A stretch of 64,000 nt of DNA from Flavobacteriaceae bacterium (lineage in GTDB: Bacteria > Bacteroidota > Bacteroidia > Flavobacteriales > Weeksellaceae). The DNA lies in assembly GCA_012522185.1 (NCBI GenBank), contig JAAYKY010000009.1, positions 1 through 64,000 of the forward strand. Direction: 5' to 3'. The notes beneath the pieces were generated by a model. The model did no database searches, had not been told where the DNA came from, and saw only the letters and a program-made list of their open reading frames with translations. Of the stretch, positions 55,301 to 63,189 are shown piece after piece. Each line of letters opens with the position of its first letter. Within the stretch, counting starts at the first letter, position 1. Both the position numbers and the translations under genes were made by a program.

Positions 55301-57071
55301 CCGTGCCATCTACAGAAGACTCCCAAGTGGCAGTGCTTGTCCAATCTCCGTTGGCTTTACTTCGGAACAAAGAACTGACGGGAGCAGTTACTTCTCCATA
55401 AACACTTACTTCTGCATCTGTACCATAACCACCTATCAAAATAATACCGGAATAAGTGTCGACAGGTAATCCCGATTTTAGTCTTACGTAGATATCAGTT
55501 GCCGTTCCATCATAAGCTGAAAGAGTTTCTTCTTCAAAGTAATCAACATCATTCAATGAAATCTCAAAATCTGTATCTGCCAAAAGCGTTACATCTGCTG
55601 AACCGTCAAGGTTCTCTCCGCTCAACACAAAATTTTGTGAAGCCGAAGGACCGCTGTCTAAACCATAAATAAAATCTGACAATTCAGTTACTGAAGTTGT
55701 AAGAGTAGGAGTGGTTGGTTGAGTTCCTGAATAACAAGTCCAAGTGATGTTGTCAATAACTGTTTGTCTGTTTGAAGTTGTTGAACCAACATTCTTAATT
55801 CTTATAGTTACTGTTTCTGTTGTATTGATATCATAAATGAAGTTATATATCGTAGCATCTGCTCCTGAAGAATCTCCAAATACAGCTGTAGTAGCGACTG
55901 GTACTCCATCAATAAGTAATTCTAACTGTCTATCATTATCTCCTGTAAAAGCTTTACGATAGTCAAATGAAAAAGTACCTATACTTCCTGAAATTGTAGC
56001 CTCTAAATAAGAATCCGAAGCTCTTCTCAACATAAGTCCATTGTCATTAATAGGAAAAGTATCTTCATTTCTTGAATGTCCATAAGTCCATGTAATTCCA
56101 TTATTACCTACAAAACTTCCGTCTGCATAACTTGATGTTAAAGTTGCACTATTAAAATCTTCAAAACCACATTCCGTTGAAAACGCCGTTACCATCCCTT
56201 CAACACTTACTGTTGCATCAGATGCTCCGCCACCGGAAATTGTAATATTTCCGGTGTAAGTATTAATTGCCAAACTTTCATTCAAACGCACATATACATC
56301 TGTAGATGCTAAAGTTCCGCCTGAATAAGAAATGTTCAAACTGTTGCTAAAGTTTACATCATCTGTTGAAACCTGAAAGTTTGCCGGTGCAGTTACTGTG
56401 ATGTTTCCGCTTGTAGGTTCTAAGTTCATTCCACTTAAAGAAAAACTTTGAGAAACCGAAGAATTGCCTTCCATATAGCCCAAACCGGTAAGTTCTGTTT
56501 CAGAAGTGTTAAGTATTGGGTCTGTTGAAGCAACTCCTTTTTTGTATAAATAAACAGGGGCTTGACTGGCACTTCCATAACAAGCGAATAAATCTTGATC
56601 ATTAGCGTTATTTAATTGCATCACTTTTCGTGAATTAGTACCTTGAGCAACTACACTTGCTATATTGTCATTTTCTATATTTATTTCCCATCTGCTGTTT
56701 CCATCACTATCATTAGCTCGGGTTCTTAAATGATTCGAACTACTACTTGCTGCATATAAGAATCCTTCATTTTCAGCATCGTAAAAAGTCCAATGACCAT
56801 CAGAAAGCCCTAATTCAAAAACAGCATAATTTGCTTCTGCTTCTAAAGTAGTAGGAAGAGTGGTTCCTGAAATAACAACACCACCTCTGTTATTATTATT
56901 TTGAGTAGTAGTCATCACTAAAATAGTGTTATTACTCCTTTTCCCTAAAATAAGATATTCAGCTCCTTCTTCTAATTGGGTATCTGAAGTCACAAGTTCA
57001 TACGTCTGCCCCCAGATTTGTCCAATTCCGAGGAATACTACACTTAAAAAGAGTAAAAATTTATTTTTCAT
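52302..57071 (-). CDS. large type IX-secreted multidomain surface protein
   Basis: 1589 residues from MKNKFLLFLSVVFLGIGQIWGQ (signal peptide). Residues about 25-180 form a compact N-terminal domain. Two Ig-like units follow, each with a shared pattern (LSGMNLEPTSGNITVTAPANFQVSTDDVNF ... ASTDVYVRLN; LSGENLDGSADVTLLADTDFEISLNDVDY ... ATDIYVRLK), separated by a DNITW-containing jelly-roll-like domain. The middle is rich in G/N/T beta-helix-like strands. The last 75 residues (NLLVYHSGENLVIESKNERI to SKKIINQ) are a Por-type sorting domain, so it should cross the outer membrane by the type IX system. Adhesion is a guess. Confidence 0.9.
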   Translation of the reverse strand: MKNKFLLFLSVVFLGIGQIWGQTYELVTSDTQLEEGAEYLILGKRSNNTILVMTTTQNNNNRGGVVISGTTLPTTLEAEANYAVFELGLSDGHWTFYDAENEGFLYAASSSSNHLRTRANDSDGNSRWEINIENDNIASVVAQGTNSRKVMQLNNANDQDLFACYGSASQAPVYLYKKGVASTDPILNTSETELTGLGYMEGNSSVSQSFSLSGMNLEPTSGNITVTAPANFQVSTDDVNFSNSLNISYSGGTLASTDVYVRLNESLAINTYTGNITISGGGASDATVSVEGMVTAFSTECGFEDFNSATLTSSYADGSFVGNNGITWTYGHSRNEDTFPINDNGLMLRRASDSYLEATISGSIGTFSFDYRKAFTGDNDRQLELLIDGVPVATTAVFGDSSGADATIYNFIYDINTTETVTIRIKNVGSTTSNRQTVIDNITWTCYSGTQPTTPTLTTSVTELSDFIYGLDSGPSASQNFVLSGENLDGSADVTLLADTDFEISLNDVDYFEEETLSAYDGTATDIYVRLKSGLPVDTYSGIILIGGYGTDAEVSVYGEVTAPVSSLFRSKANGDWTSTATWESSVDGTEWWDASTYPGATAESVVIQAEHTVNINSSAVTITNTQVYGTLEVTTPDAYSVSGEQDGVELFIKDGGVFLVNSPGNFVIPDGNAFGLVETGGKIIAGPDMGSGTDFVDAYIGYWNGIFYFGDAAICEWANSTTTLGSSSPDDYDFFFPYEEDDMPIFRVTSTPTFAFGTNNNNNIFYSILEIVGETTSFSVENSGQKTFVGGVRGSGKLIMKSNSGPVIIGNSEVVPELGGTATIVTNITDDRLRFPNGANVTAGSVFTIENSENTQNIAFERQEDFNIHGTLDITNMRITNTAPGGVFVKDGGTLRTRHTGGLFGGGSAIVNDTNFTMETGSTVEYYADVAQAISSGKEYYHLIFSGNGTKNPQNVTNVNTNGSILITGNPTVDYTTRNLGSPDGNSTDFTMDGGKLIIGTGGTQPRPGGIYNITAGAIEFTGNSITSIKVSPEYHDVIISGQNITPGGKGFTIKNVLSVTPSGDINIPSTPDTETPYVVTAQKGVQVEEGGQLTFENNATLLQDVDADNTGNIIVHRESKPMVRQDATGWSSPVSGQNVRNFSPGTLINRFYIYNGYNVGANGSHFKGIFEDTENYPMPPTIPEEDWPHDGLINGNQFNPATYTFKPGWGYSIRVKNNHTSTEPGESVTGIFTGTPHNGSYTVPAYGKYTMVGNPYPSAIEIDKFFTGNTDVDAIHVWTHVYPTSDSENYNSNYSTITRLGGGGNTVPGSSPMNDNIAIGQGFVVEDSSRPETTDTLWTINFNNGMRVADRGIFQRNIETTEKHRFWLNVYDITTDLSIAQVLLGYMTGATNDYDHQLDGRRMGSAPLYSLIDEEKYTVQARALPFSEEDIIPLGISPIVFGKYKIEIDRVDGLFDEGQEIYLKDNYLQTLHNLSLDGGYEFEAEVGEFHDRFEIVFKPEEVMETIESELLNNLLVYHSGENLVIESKNERILSVELYDLNGKSVHRNEKVNAHIYQIHRMSLATQVLIVKVLTENGEIRSKKIINQ

Positions 57072-57591
57072 ATTCGATAAGATTAGTTTGGAATGGATCA
57101 ACGGCTCGGTGAGCAACTCATCGGGTCAGGAGATCCATAATATTCATTTAAATTCTGCCCCAAAGGTAGATAGACCGAGGCAGGAAAGTGTTAGGATAGC
57201 GTTAAGCTTATGTTCATTTAATTTTAGGGTTATTAGGACTGCAAATTTAAGGATTTTATAAAACCACTCAAAATCAAAGCCTTAAATGTAAACCACAAAC
57301 CCTCCTCCCAATCCATTGGCTATCCCCAATCCTTTAGGACAACATAGCTCCTTGTCACCCGAAGCTCCTTTTCATCCAGACGATAGGAGGGGTCTAAGGA
57401 GCTTGTGTAGATTCATGACACTCATTCTTCGTGTTCTGAATGACAGCGTCCTTCTGTCTACGGTTGTAGTGTGTCACTCAGAGCTGAGTTTACGAAGCGA
57501 AGAGTCTCAGGAGCTTGTATAGATTCATGACACTCATTCTTCGTGTTCTGAATGACAACGAACCTCTTTCTTCTTGTCTGCCAAAGCTCCT
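57072..57591. other. intergenic region with palindromic elements R3 and R4
   Basis: R3 (57370-57445) and R4 (57472-57557) belong to the TGTCATCCAGA family; R4 has the left half of the CTCAGAGCTGAG type joined to the common right half. The region 57072-57369 upstream of the large gene holds no recognisable gene. ORFs here are read through the repeats and are not real. Confidence 0.75.
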
Positions 57592-57844
57592 TGTCATCCA
57601 GACGATAGGATGGATCTAAGGAGCCTGTATAGATTCATCACACTCATTCTTCGTGTTCGGTCCCGAGGCTTCGGGAGACAACGTCTTTTTTTTACAGTTG
57701 TATTATGTCACTCAGAGCATTTGATATTAAGAGGAAAATCTTCCAGTGGAAGATTGGAAAAGCGAGGCGAAGAGTCTCAGGTTTTCTTACTGTAGATTGT
57801 ATTTCGAGCTTCGAACTTCGAGTTTCGCCCTCCTATGTTCTACG
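57592..57844. repeat. composite repeat block, right copy (R5 plus tail)
   Basis: R5 (57592-57680) has a variant right end containing TCCCGAGGCTTCGGGA. It is followed by a TGTCACTCAGAG segment (57706-57780), CTCAGGTTTTCTTACTGTA and the 21-bp tail (57824-57844), in the same order and orientation as the left copy at 51591-51787. Confidence 0.85.
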
Positions 57845-57893
57845 TAATGCCTCTCTAGAACTCAGACCATTAGGAACTAAAAAGCATTTTTTG

Positions 57894-57901
57894 TAAATTT
57901 G
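57894..57901 (+). promoter_or_regulatory. -7 promoter box of the toxin-antitoxin pair
   Basis: TAAATTTG matches TAnnTTTG and lies 18 bp before the antitoxin ATG. A good -33 element is not obvious. Confidence 0.45.
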
Positions 57902-57919
57902 TAATTAAAACCTAAAACA

Positions 57920-58159
57920 ATGACGCATGCAGAAAGACATATAGTTGAAGCTTACTCAAATATTTTTGAAGGTTTGAGTTCAATCAGTAAACTTGAATTA
58001 CTTGAAAAACTTGCTCAATCGATAAGGAAGGATTCAAAATCTAAGGAAAAGGAGTTTTTCAAATCTTTTGGAGCATTTGCATCTGATAAATCAGCTGAAG
58101 ATATTGCCAAAGAAATCAAAGAAAGTAGAAAGTTTAGAGAAAAGGATTTAAAACTCTAA
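57920..58159 (+). CDS. VapB-like antitoxin
   Basis: 79 residues, strongly charged and helical (LSSISKLELLEKLAQSIRKDSKSKEKEFFKSFGAF ... EDIAKEIKESRKFREKDLKL). The pattern 'sKlELLekL..Si' with a C-terminal ESRxFRxKDLKL resembles antitoxins that precede PIN toxins in Bacteroidota. The C-terminal tail would wrap around the toxin's active site. It ends 4 bp before the toxin gene; the pair shares one promoter. Confidence 0.8.
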   Translation: MTHAERHIVEAYSNIFEGLSSISKLELLEKLAQSIRKDSKSKEKEFFKSFGAFASDKSAEDIAKEIKESRKFREKDLKL

Positions 58160-58163
58160 GGGT

Positions 58164-58568
58164 ATGCAATATTTATTAGACACAAATATTTGCATATTTT
58201 TCCTACGAGGAAAACTCAACCTTGATAAAATAATTAGAGAAAAGGGAATTGAAAATTGTTTCATTTCTGAATTAACCATTTTTGAATTGAGATATGGTGC
58301 AGAAAATAGTGATAATCCAAAAAAATCTCACGAAGCTGTTGATAAATTCATAAGAGGACTGACTGCAATTCCAATTATTAGCTCGGTTAAAAAATACGCT
58401 GAAACTAAAGTAGCATTGAGAAATAAAGGAACTCCAATGCATGATGAATTTGATTTAATAATTGGGGTAACAGCTCTTACAAACGAACTTGTGTTAGTAA
58501 CTGACAACCTAAAGGATTTCAAATTCATCAAAAACCTAAAAATAGAAAACTGGTTAGAAAGAAAATAA
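58164..58568 (+). CDS. vapC: PIN-domain ribonuclease toxin (VapC family)
   Basis: 134 residues. The four acidic residues of the PIN active site are in place: Asp6 (LLDTNIC), Glu41 (FELRYGAE), Asp97 (DEFDLIIG) and Asp114 (LVTDNLKDF). VapC toxins cut tRNA or rRNA and are held inactive by the cognate antitoxin just upstream. The final residues FKFIKNLKIENWL are typical of the family. It is flanked on both sides by palindromic repeats. Confidence 0.93.
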   Translation: MQYLLDTNICIFFLRGKLNLDKIIREKGIENCFISELTIFELRYGAENSDNPKKSHEAVDKFIRGLTAIPIISSVKKYAETKVALRNKGTPMHDEFDLIIGVTALTNELVLVTDNLKDFKFIKNLKIENWLERK

Positions 58569-58681
58569 ATTTCACACCCCACAGAAATCTACGAACATCC
58601 GCGCTTTCAGCGTTTTTTTTCTTTGCTGTAGAATGTAGATTGTATTCTTGTAGAATGTGTTTTTACGAGTTTCGAGCTCCT

Positions 58682-58770
58682 TATCATCCAGACGATAGGA
58701 AGGATCTAAGGGGCCTGTATAGATTCATCACACTCATTCTTCGTGTTCGGTCCCGAGCCTTCGGGAGACA
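58682..58770. repeat. palindromic element R6
   Basis: 89 bp, TATCATCCAGA left end and the variant right end with TCCCGAGCCTTCGGGA, closely similar to R5. The sequence before it (58624-58670) repeats the GCTGTAGAATGTA...ATTCTTGTAGAATGTG segment also seen at 51417-51448. Confidence 0.88.
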
Positions 58771-58807
58771 ATTAACCCCTTAAAAGCCTTAACCCCTCCG
58801 CGTTAGC

Positions 58808-58844
58808 AAAAAAAAAGCAGAGACCGAAATACATCCGCCTCTGC
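58808..58844 (-). terminator. rho-independent terminator of the type IX-sorted protein gene
   Basis: On the minus strand GCAGAG pairs with CTCTGC, followed by a run of nine T. It lies 24 bp after the stop codon at 58868. Confidence 0.8.
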
Positions 58845-58867
58845 CATTTTTAAAAATTAGTACTTAT

Positions 58868-59797
58868 TTAGTTTTTAATTACTTTTCTTGTAAAGGATTT
58901 TCCGTTCTCCGTTGTACCTCTAATTAAATAAGAACCATTAGGAAGATTGGAAAGATCCAATTTAGTAGATGCTTTGTTTTGAGATTTTACAAGTTTTCCA
59001 GACATATCAAAAGCCGTGATATTCATCACTTTCTCTGAAAATTCAAAAACACCTTTACTTGGGTTAGGATAAACCGTAAAATCCGATAGCGTATTTACGA
59101 AAGAAGTATCCAAAGTTTCCTCACAAGTTGTTTCACAAGTGCCTTCACAAGGAACAGTACTGATAGCGAAGCTCAAAGTATTTTCCAAGTTATCTCCAAT
59201 CGACCAACAACCTGTGTCTCCGTCAGCAGTTCCTCTCATCATAAAAGTACGAGTGTTATCTGTCAAAGTACTGTTGCAGACATTCAAATCAAATTGTACA
59301 GTAACGGGCTCACCACAATCCATATCCATGTCGCCATAGTTGTTACTTGGGTCTCCGTCGTTGACTGTCGCGCCACTACAGCAGGAATTTCCGGAAGAGG
59401 CGTCAAAATAAAAACCTTGCCCACCTGTTACACCAGCTGAACATGAAGCACCTGTACAAGTTGGGAAATCGCTCCATCCGGCCGGCATTATGATTCCGGT
59501 AACGGAAACACCTTCTCCCTCAGGGAAAAACAATCCATGGAACCAGTTCGCTCCAGGGCTTTGATCCCAACGGATGTTAGAAACCGTAACACGAAGTTTA
59601 GTAACACCACAAGGATCTGTACATACAATATTTCCATCGATGATTTCAGAACCCGTACTTTCAGGCAAGAATTCGATGGAAACTTCGGGTGTGATACCAC
59701 AAGTACTGAAACGACCAGTGGTGGTCACGTCAACAACAGTTTGTGCGGCTACGAATTGAAAACCAGCCAATATAAGGAATAGAATTTTTTTATACAT
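58868..59797 (-). CDS. type IX-secreted cysteine-rich protein
   Basis: 309 residues: signal peptide (MYKKILFLILAGFQFVAAQ), a Cys-rich middle of about 200 residues with several CxxxC pairs (CTDPCGVT, CTGASCSAG, SGNSCCSGA, CEGTCETTCEET), and a C-terminal Por sorting domain (FTVYPNPSKGVFEFSEKVMNITAFDMSGKLVKS ... SYLIRGTTENGKSFTRKVIKN). It is thus predicted to be exported and surface-attached. The middle domain was not recognised; disulfide-stabilised beta structure is likely. Confidence 0.88.
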   Translation of the reverse strand: MYKKILFLILAGFQFVAAQTVVDVTTTGRFSTCGITPEVSIEFLPESTGSEIIDGNIVCTDPCGVTKLRVTVSNIRWDQSPGANWFHGLFFPEGEGVSVTGIIMPAGWSDFPTCTGASCSAGVTGGQGFYFDASSGNSCCSGATVNDGDPSNNYGDMDMDCGEPVTVQFDLNVCNSTLTDNTRTFMMRGTADGDTGCWSIGDNLENTLSFAISTVPCEGTCETTCEETLDTSFVNTLSDFTVYPNPSKGVFEFSEKVMNITAFDMSGKLVKSQNKASTKLDLSNLPNGSYLIRGTTENGKSFTRKVIKN

Positions 59798-59842
59798 TTT
59801 AAATAGTTTAATGTTTGTTTAATTATGAAATTTAATTTCCAA

Positions 59843-60220
59843 TTAATTGGAATTCAGATCCAAATGTTGCTGTAAAAGTGCACGAATGGGTCTGATGGCA
59901 TCGTTGTCACGGTTTCCATAATGTTCACAGATAAATACCTTGTCCGCTTTGCTTATCGCCGGATTGTAAAGCGCCTTCAAAATCGAACTGCGATAATAAA
60001 ACATCTTGGATGCTACTTCATCTGAATCATTGATGGATTCAAGAAAATCAACAGTTTCGGCAGGTAAAACTGTACTTTTACTATCCTGTAACAAATAAAA
60101 TAATTTGTCGTGGGTTTCGTTTCCAGGCAAACTTTGCCGATTATCAGATGTGTTCTGAGCAAATGCAAAAGCCGAAAAAAGCATCACCGCATTTAGTAAA
60201 ATAAATCGTTTAAAAGTCAT
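59843..60220 (-). CDS. secreted hypothetical protein
   Basis: 125 residues with a signal peptide (MTFKRFILLNAVMLFSAFAFAQ). The mature part is helical and ends QQHLDLNSN; no known domain was recognised. It is 45 bp upstream of the Cys-rich type IX protein gene on the same strand and may share its transcript. Confidence 0.65.
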   Translation of the reverse strand: MTFKRFILLNAVMLFSAFAFAQNTSDNRQSLPGNETHDKLFYLLQDSKSTVLPAETVDFLESINDSDEVASKMFYYRSSILKALYNPAISKADKVFICEHYGNRDNDAIRPIRALLQQHLDLNSN

Positions 60221-60561
60221 GTGTTAAATAAATTAATTGTTAATAAATAAGACTAATTCCCACAAATTTAATTTTTTATTAACATCAAAACAAATGAATA
60301 TTGACTAATTCATGGATTTTTAAACGAAATCAAAATCCCTGTTCTTAAATTCATTTAGGGATTTAGCAGAGGGTGGATAAGCTAAATCAAATACAGATTA
60401 AAAAAATAGGCTTCAAATTACACCAGAATTCCATTTTTAACTATTTGACCACCAGAACTTCATCGAAGAATTAGTTTCTTAAAGCTTAATTTAGATTTGT
60501 AATAAATTTGAGGTTTTCTATGGGTATTCCGAATAAACTTCAAAGAAATTTTTAAACGAAA
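60221..60561. other. gene-free interval
   Basis: AT-rich DNA between two minus-strand genes. No ORF, hairpin with T-run or repeat family member was seen. Confidence 0.5.
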
Positions 60562-61149
60562 TTATTCTTCTGCAAAAAACTGACGGCTTTTCTTCCAGAT
60601 CCGGTACGCAAAGTAAAGCGTGATCAAAACCAAAACAAAGGCAAGTGGCGCCCAGATAAATGAGGTCAAACTCAAAACCGATGCCGCCGCCGTTTCACCC
60701 GTATTGACCACGAAATTACCCGTTCCACCCGTCGTTCCGGTGGAAACCGCTCTTGTGGCAGCCGTCGTTCCGCTGACCGCCGCTGCGGTTCCTCCTCCCG
60801 CAATAATCGCAAGCGCCCATGTAGCTACCTCGCCCATGTCCATCAATGTGGAAGCCATCAGCAAAGTTCCCGCAATCGCCGCCAAAGGAACCGCAATCGT
60901 ATCAAGTAGGTTGTCCACAATCGGGATGTAATAAGCCACGACTTCTACCAAAGTCGCAACGCCCAGCGTAATGATCGCCGGCCAACTGCCCACCCATTGC
61001 CAACTCTCATTGAGATGAATCAAATCCGCCCCAAAATGAGCTCCCAAGCTCAAAGCAAAAAGAGGCAAGAAAATTCGGAATCCAGCCGAAGCCGCTAAAC
61101 CAATCCCAAGGAAAAACGACATAAGGGTAGTAGTATCAAAGAAATCCAT
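60562..61149 (-). CDS. DUF4126 family membrane protein
   Basis: 195 residues with about five membrane segments (FFLGIGLAASAGFRIFLPLFALSLGAHFG; IITLGVATLVEVVAYYIP; IAGTLLMAS; WALAIIAGGGTAAAVSG; FVLVLITLYFAYRIW). The start and the Gly/Ala/Thr-rich loop ATRAVSTGTTGGTGNFVVNTGE are typical of DUF4126. Function unknown. It is monocistronic with palindromic repeats 115 bp upstream. Confidence 0.88.
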   Translation of the reverse strand: MDFFDTTTLMSFFLGIGLAASAGFRIFLPLFALSLGAHFGADLIHLNESWQWVGSWPAIITLGVATLVEVVAYYIPIVDNLLDTIAVPLAAIAGTLLMASTLMDMGEVATWALAIIAGGGTAAAVSGTTAATRAVSTGTTGGTGNFVVNTGETAAASVLSLTSFIWAPLAFVLVLITLYFAYRIWKKSRQFFAEE

Positions 61150-61201
61150 ATGGCAATTTGTTAAAATTAAAATAAAGATACAGTTTTTTGATGTAAAATC
61201 T

Positions 61202-61339
61202 TGTCATTCAGAATATTTGATATGAAGAGGGAAATCTTCCAGTAGAAGATTGGAAAAGCTCCTTGTCATCCAGACGATAGGAAGGATCTAAGGAGCCTGT
61301 ATAGATTCATCACACTCATTCTTCGTGTTCGGAATGACA
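61202..61339. repeat. palindromic element R7 with upstream half-element
   Basis: R7 (61264-61339, TGTCATCCAGA ... GGAATGACA) is preceded by a TGTCATTCAGAATATTTGAT segment (61202-61263) related to that at 57706-57758, including a CTTCCAGTAGAAGATTGG stem. No gene is seen here. Confidence 0.85.
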
Positions 61340-61904
61340 ACGAACCCCTTAAAAAAACCTACCCAGTAGATATTGCCCCCTTAGTGAAAAATCTTCGTGT
61401 TCTTTGTGGTAAAAAACACACAACTCTTCCTTCTAACTTCTAATTTCTAACCTCTAATTTCCAGCCTGAAAATCCATCAAAAAACACCCATCCCAAAAAT
61501 AAAAATACCCCTAAACGGCGAAAAAAATCCCCTTATTCCATAGATACTCCATAGATACTCCCAGTATACTCCCAGTCAACCCTCAGTATACTCCCAGTCA
61601 GAAAACCCCAAAAAACCATGACATACATGCGTTTAAACGCCATAATAGGACAAAAACGCCATAAATTCCAAAAAGCCGATACCCCAAAACGGCGAAATTT
61701 AGACTTCGATTTTTTAGCCTCAAAAACAACCAAAATACAGGCCTCATTTTAACTTAAAATACGGAGATTTACTTTCTCATTTCATATAGGAATGAAAAAA
61801 TTATACAACCCAACTTTAAGCCTCAAAACTCAAACTTTAAACCTTGAATTTTCCCCGACATAAAAATTTTTCCGACCTTCGGTAATCGAAACGGAAATGT
61901 ACAA
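61340..61904. other. gene-free interval with 11-bp tandem repeat
   Basis: 61538-61601 holds six units of an 11-bp repeat (two CCATAGATACT, then CCCAGTATACT and near copies). Elsewhere AACGGCGAAA occurs at 61514 and 61688 and AACGCCATAA at 61636 and 61655. The minus-strand ORF through this DNA (66 codons) shows no protein-like composition. Confidence 0.6.
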
Positions 61905-62561
61905 ATGAAAACCCTATTCAAAAGATTTATAAAACTACTACTAATTACACTATTCCTACTTGCAGCCGTAATTTTTATTTCCGATTATTGGGTGATAAGA
62001 CAATCCAAAGACCATACTTTTCATTCGATCGATGAACTACCCGAAAACCCCACCGGATTGGTGTTGGGCACAAGCAAAAGAGTCAGAGGAGGAGGTGAGA
62101 ACCTTTATTTTAAATACCGAATGCAAGCCGCTGTCGAACTCTTTCAGGCAGGCAAAATTCAGTTCATCATCGTGAGTGGAGATAATTCCATTAGAGAATA
62201 CAACGAAACCCGTGACATGAAAAATTCACTCATCGAAATGGGAATTCCCGAAGATAAAATCGTAGAGGATTTTGCCGGTTTCAGCACACTCGACTCCGTA
62301 CTTAGAGCCAAAGAAGTATTTGGACAAGACTCAATTACAATTATCTCACAGGAATTTCACAATCAACGCGCCATTTTTATCGGTAAAAATCACGATATTT
62401 ACGCCCTGGGATTCAATGCAAGCGATGTGCCCAAAGGATATGGGAAATTTATAACCATTCGCGAATATTTTGCTCGGGTAAAAGCCATGCTCGACGTATA
62501 TGTGTTGAATACAATGCCCAAGTTTTATAAAGATAAAGAACCATTTCCAAACGTAGAATGA
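61905..62561 (+). CDS. SanA/YdcF-like DUF218 membrane protein
   Basis: 218 residues. One N-terminal membrane helix (about 8-30) and a DUF218 domain: GLVLGTSKRVRGGGENLYFKYRMQAAVELFQAGKIQFIIVSGDN, then YNETRDMKNSLIEMGIPEDKIVEDFAGFSTLDSVLRAKEVF and FHNQRAIFIGKNHDI. E. coli SanA affects envelope permeability to vancomycin. It is followed 1 bp later by the uridine kinase gene, beginning a compact four-gene run. Confidence 0.9.
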   Translation: MKTLFKRFIKLLLITLFLLAAVIFISDYWVIRQSKDHTFHSIDELPENPTGLVLGTSKRVRGGGENLYFKYRMQAAVELFQAGKIQFIIVSGDNSIREYNETRDMKNSLIEMGIPEDKIVEDFAGFSTLDSVLRAKEVFGQDSITIISQEFHNQRAIFIGKNHDIYALGFNASDVPKGYGKFITIREYFARVKAMLDVYVLNTMPKFYKDKEPFPNVE

Positions 62562-62562
62562 T

Positions 62563-63189
62563 ATGCTGATAATCGGAATCGCAGGAGGGACAGGATCGGG
62601 GAAAACAACCGTAGTCCGAAATATTTTGAAACATCTGAATACCGAAAATGTACTCGTCGTTTCACAAGATAATTATTACAAAGACCACAACGAACTTTCA
62701 CTCGAAGAAAGACAAAAAATCAATTTCGACCATCCCCGTTCCATCGATTTCGAACTCCTCACCGAACATGTGATGAAACTCAAAAACGGCGAAATCATCC
62801 AACAACCTGTTTATTCCTTCATAACACATAGTCGTACCGATGAAACTTTGGTGACACATCCCAAAAATGTAATCATCGTCGAAGGAATTCTCGTATTGAC
62901 CAACCCCGAACTTCGGGAATTATTTGACGTGAAAATATTTGTGCATGCCGATTCCGACGAACGTCTAATCCGAAGAATCCAACGCGATATCACCGAAAGA
63001 GGACGAGATCTCGAAGAAGTTTTGAACCGATACCGAACCACACTCAAACCCATGCACGAACAATTCATAGAACCGTCAAAAATTCATGCTGACATCATTG
63101 TCCCCAACATGAAAAAGAAAAACGAAGCCGCTATACAGCTGCTCTCAACCTTGATCAAAGACAAATTAAGTACAACCGTGGAACCATGA
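62563..63189 (+). CDS. udk: uridine kinase
   Basis: 208 residues. P-loop IGIAGGTGSGKTTVVRNIL (about 4-22), VVSQDNYYKDHNELSLEERQKINFDHPRSIDFELL and PVYSFITHSRTDETLVTHP with VIIVEGILVL are the uridine/cytidine kinase signature; RLIRRIQRDITERGRDLEEVLNRY forms the lid. It phosphorylates uridine and cytidine in pyrimidine salvage. It overlaps the next gene by 4 bp. Confidence 0.96.
   Translation: MLIIGIAGGTGSGKTTVVRNILKHLNTENVLVVSQDNYYKDHNELSLEERQKINFDHPRSIDFELLTEHVMKLKNGEIIQQPVYSFITHSRTDETLVTHPKNVIIVEGILVLTNPELRELFDVKIFVHADSDERLIRRIQRDITERGRDLEEVLNRYRTTLKPMHEQFIEPSKIHADIIVPNMKKKNEAAIQLLSTLIKDKLSTTVEP

Noticed and set aside
53420-56500. Secondary ORFs within the large type IX protein gene
   Set aside because: They are shadows of the repetitive Gly/Thr-rich coding sequence in other frames.
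57316-57896. Several plus-strand ORFs rich in Ser, Arg and Leu between the large cargo gene and the antitoxin
   Set aside because: They are translations of the palindromic repeat elements and have the same residues wherever the repeat occurs.
51464-61339. Repeated units considered as a CRISPR array
   Set aside because: Copies are 76-89 bp, palindromic, irregularly spaced over 10 kb and separated by genes; no spacer-repeat periodicity and no cas genes.
61533-61733. 66-codon minus-strand ORF
   Set aside because: It crosses an 11-bp tandem repeat whose period is not a multiple of three and shows no protein-like pattern.
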